Source: an uncultured Clostridia bacterium (GTDB lineage Bacteria > Bacillota > Clostridia > Oscillospirales > Ruminococcaceae). Taken from it: a DNA stretch of 5,958 nt. Positions within the stretch are counted from its first letter, which is position 1. Each line of letters starts with the position of its first letter. The DNA lies in NCBI GenBank assembly GCA_947385505.1, contig CANDLP010000162.1:1-5958 (forward strand), in the 5' to 3' direction. This document shows positions 4,520 through 5,958 of this stretch, one piece after another. The translations under genes were made by a program, and so were the position numbers. The notes below the pieces were generated by a model. That model saw nothing but the letters and a program-made list of their open reading frames with translations, ran no database searches and was not told the DNA's origin.

Positions 4520-5875
4520 ATGGTCAGCACTAACGATATACTCGAAACCATAAAGATGATTCAGGAAGAGAATCTCGATATACGCACCATAACAATGGGA
4601 ATATCTCTTCTTGACTGTATCGACAGCGATATAGACAAAGCCTGCGGCAAGATATACGAGAAAATGATGCGTGTGGCTGAAAATCACGTTAAAACCGGCG
4701 AAGAGATAGAAAAACGCTACGGTATACCTATTATAAATAAACGTCTTTCGGTAACGCCGATAGCCATGCTGGCGGCGTCCGCAAAGGGAAATCCCGTTAA
4801 GTTTGCGAAGGCGCTTCAAAAGGTTGCCGAGGGAACGGGAGTAAATTATATAGGAGGCTATTCAGCTCTTGTTCACAAGGGCTTTGCGGCAGGGGACAGA
4901 GAGCTTATCGAATCCATACCCGAAGCCCTGGCGGAAACATCCAACGTCTGTTCTTCGGTAAACATCGGCTCTACCCGCGCGGGAATCAATATGGACGCGG
5001 TAAGGTTAATGGGTGAGATCATACTTAAAAGCGCTAAAGCCACCGAACATGATCACTGTTTCGGCGCGGCAAAAATAGTGGTATTTTGCAACGCCGTGGA
5101 GGATAACCCTTTTATGGCGGGAGCATTCCACGGGATCGGAGAGCCGGACACTGTAATAAATGTAGGCGTAAGCGGTCCCGGCGTTGTCAGAGCCGCTCTT
5201 TCAAAGATGCCGGACGCGGATATAAGCGAAATAGCGGAAACAATAAAGAAAACCGCTTTTAAAATCACCAGAATGGGGCAGTTGGTGGGCACCGAGGCAA
5301 GCAAGGCTTTGGGAGTGCCGTTCGGCATAGTTGATCTGTCATTAGCGCCCACTCCCGCGGTGGGAGACAGCGTGGCTCATATTTTAGAGGAAATGGGGCT
5401 GGAGCGCTGCGGCGCTTACGGCACTACCGCCGCATTGGCTCTCCTGAACGACGCGGTAAAAAAGGGCGGCGTAATGGCGTCTTCACATGTGGGCGGACTT
5501 TCGGGAGCTTTTATCCCCGTATCCGAAGACGCTGGAATGATAGAGGCGGCAAGCTGCGGCGCTCTCGGCCTTGAAAAATTAGAAGCTATGACGGCGGTGT
5601 GCTCGGTTGGATTGGATATGGTTGTCGTTCCGGGCGATACTTCGCCGAGTATTATTTCGGGGCTTATCGCCGATGAGGCGGCCATAGGAATGGTCAACAG
5701 CAAGACCACGGCTGTCAGGGTAATTCCCGCTATCGGAATGAAGGAAGGCGAAACGCTGGAATTCGGCGGACTTTTCGGCAGCGGTCCTGTTATGAAAATA
5801 AACGGATTCGACTGTTCAAAATTTATTTCAAGGGGCGGAAGAATACCCGCGCCGCTTCAAAGCCTGAAGAATTAA
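4520..5875 (+). CDS. UPF0210/DUF711 (PFL-like) family protein
   Basis: The protein has 451 residues, the normal length for UPF0210 members. Characteristic segments are [20 protein letters not shown] (7-26), [20 protein letters not shown] (66-84), [16 protein letters not shown] (107-122), a Cys/Ser-rich [17 protein letters not shown] (145-161), [19 protein letters not shown] (205-223), [17 protein letters not shown] (268-284), and the closing [15 protein letters not shown] (437-451). The family is placed near pyruvate formate-lyase-like folds, but I see no glycyl-radical motif, and no reaction has been securely assigned as far as I know. No signal peptide or membrane segment is present, so it is cytosolic. 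AAGGAG (4505-4510) is 9 bases before the ATG. It is the second gene of an operon with the ACT-domain protein. It is more GC-rich than the left side of the window but appears complete and ordinary for the family. Confidence 0.93.
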   Translation: MVSTNDILETIKMIQEENLDIRTITMGISLLDCIDSDIDKACGKIYEKMMRVAENHVKTGEEIEKRYGIPIINKRLSVTPIAMLAASAKGNPVKFAKALQKVAEGTGVNYIGGYSALVHKGFAAGDRELIESIPEALAETSNVCSSVNIGSTRAGINMDAVRLMGEIILKSAKATEHDHCFGAAKIVVFCNAVEDNPFMAGAFHGIGEPDTVINVGVSGPGVVRAALSKMPDADISEIAETIKKTAFKITRMGQLVGTEASKALGVPFGIVDLSLAPTPAVGDSVAHILEEMGLERCGAYGTTAALALLNDAVKKGGVMASSHVGGLSGAFIPVSEDAGMIEAASCGALGLEKLEAMTAVCSVGLDMVVVPGDTSPSIISGLIADEAAIGMVNSKTTAVRVIPAIGMKEGETLEFGGLFGSGPVMKINGFDCSKFISRGGRIPAPLQSLKN

Positions 5876-5890
5876 TACTAAGGGGCTGTA

Positions 5891-5929
5891 AAAAAAGAAA
5901 AAGGCGGCGAAGCCGCGCGATTCTTTTTT
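5891..5929 (+). terminator. Terminator hairpin after the UPF0210 gene
   Basis: AAAAAAGAA (5891-5899) pairs with TTCTTTTTT (5921-5929), enclosing a compact GCGGC-GAA-GCCGC hairpin (5904-5916). The T-rich right arm can serve as the U tract for the inner GC-rich stem. It begins 15 bases after the stop codon. Confidence 0.7.
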
Positions 5930-5931
5930 CG

Positions 5932-5958
5932 CTTCCTTTTTGGGATCCAAAAAGGAAG
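5932..5958. repeat. Perfect 12-bp inverted repeat at the window edge
   Basis: CTTCCTTTTTGG (5932-5943) and CCAAAAAGGAAG (5947-5958) are exact reverse complements around GAT, with a GGATCC at the centre. The right arm ends exactly at the window boundary, so the palindrome may continue. Together with the preceding GC-rich hairpin it looks like part of an intergenic palindromic repeat, although copy number cannot be judged from one instance. Confidence 0.7.

Noticed and set aside
5053..5709. Long minus-strand open frames of 97-99 codons within the UPF0210 gene
   Set aside because: They are antisense to a well-conserved gene, lack ribosome binding sites and resemble no family.

Overview
The window looks like chromosomal DNA from a spore-forming, low-to-moderate GC clostridium (Firmicutes/Bacillota, class Clostridia). 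The reasons are a yabP-yabQ-divIC sporulation/division cluster, strong AGGAGG-type ribosome binding sites, consensus sigma-A promoters, and small zinc-ribbon membrane proteins of a kind common in gut Clostridia. The genus cannot be fixed from the sequence. There is no sign of a prophage, insertion sequence, CRISPR array, rRNA or tRNA.

Left part (1-1085): a truncated minus-strand gene for a zinc-ribbon, two-helix membrane protein with the start of a bacterial PH-like domain. It is divergent from an XRE-family repressor-like gene. The 225 bases between them hold a near-consensus minus-strand promoter and a large two-part inverted repeat, a plausible operator for the regulator.

Centre-left (1163-2329): yabP, yabQ and divIC lie in tandem on the plus strand. 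yabP and yabQ are sporulation genes. divIC encodes a FtsB/DivIC-type septum protein needed in all dividing cells. divIC starts at a GTG inside the end of yabQ, and a good sigma-A promoter lies inside yabQ just upstream, so divIC probably has its own vegetative transcription. A strong hairpin, usable in both directions, ends the cluster.

Centre-right (2347-4019): two minus-strand genes. The one nearer the centre encodes a diverged TIM-barrel protein that resembles the homocitrate/isopropylmalate synthase (HMGL-like) fold but lacks the expected metal-binding and catalytic residues. It has its own promoter and a roughly 100-base leader with nested inverted repeats next to the ribosome binding site. 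The other encodes a zinc-ribbon membrane protein with an Asn/Gln/Tyr-rich linker.

Right part (4020-5958): a divergent promoter region, then a two-gene operon for an ACT-domain protein (UPF0237) and its usual partner, a UPF0210/DUF711 protein. The pair is widely conserved, but its biochemical function is not settled as far as I know. The window ends in a terminator hairpin followed by a perfect 12-bp inverted repeat that is probably part of a longer palindromic element.

I do not see a clear new multi-gene system. The best leads are the HMGL-like probable pseudoenzyme with its structured leader, the symmetric operator region beside the XRE gene, and the promoter inside yabQ.
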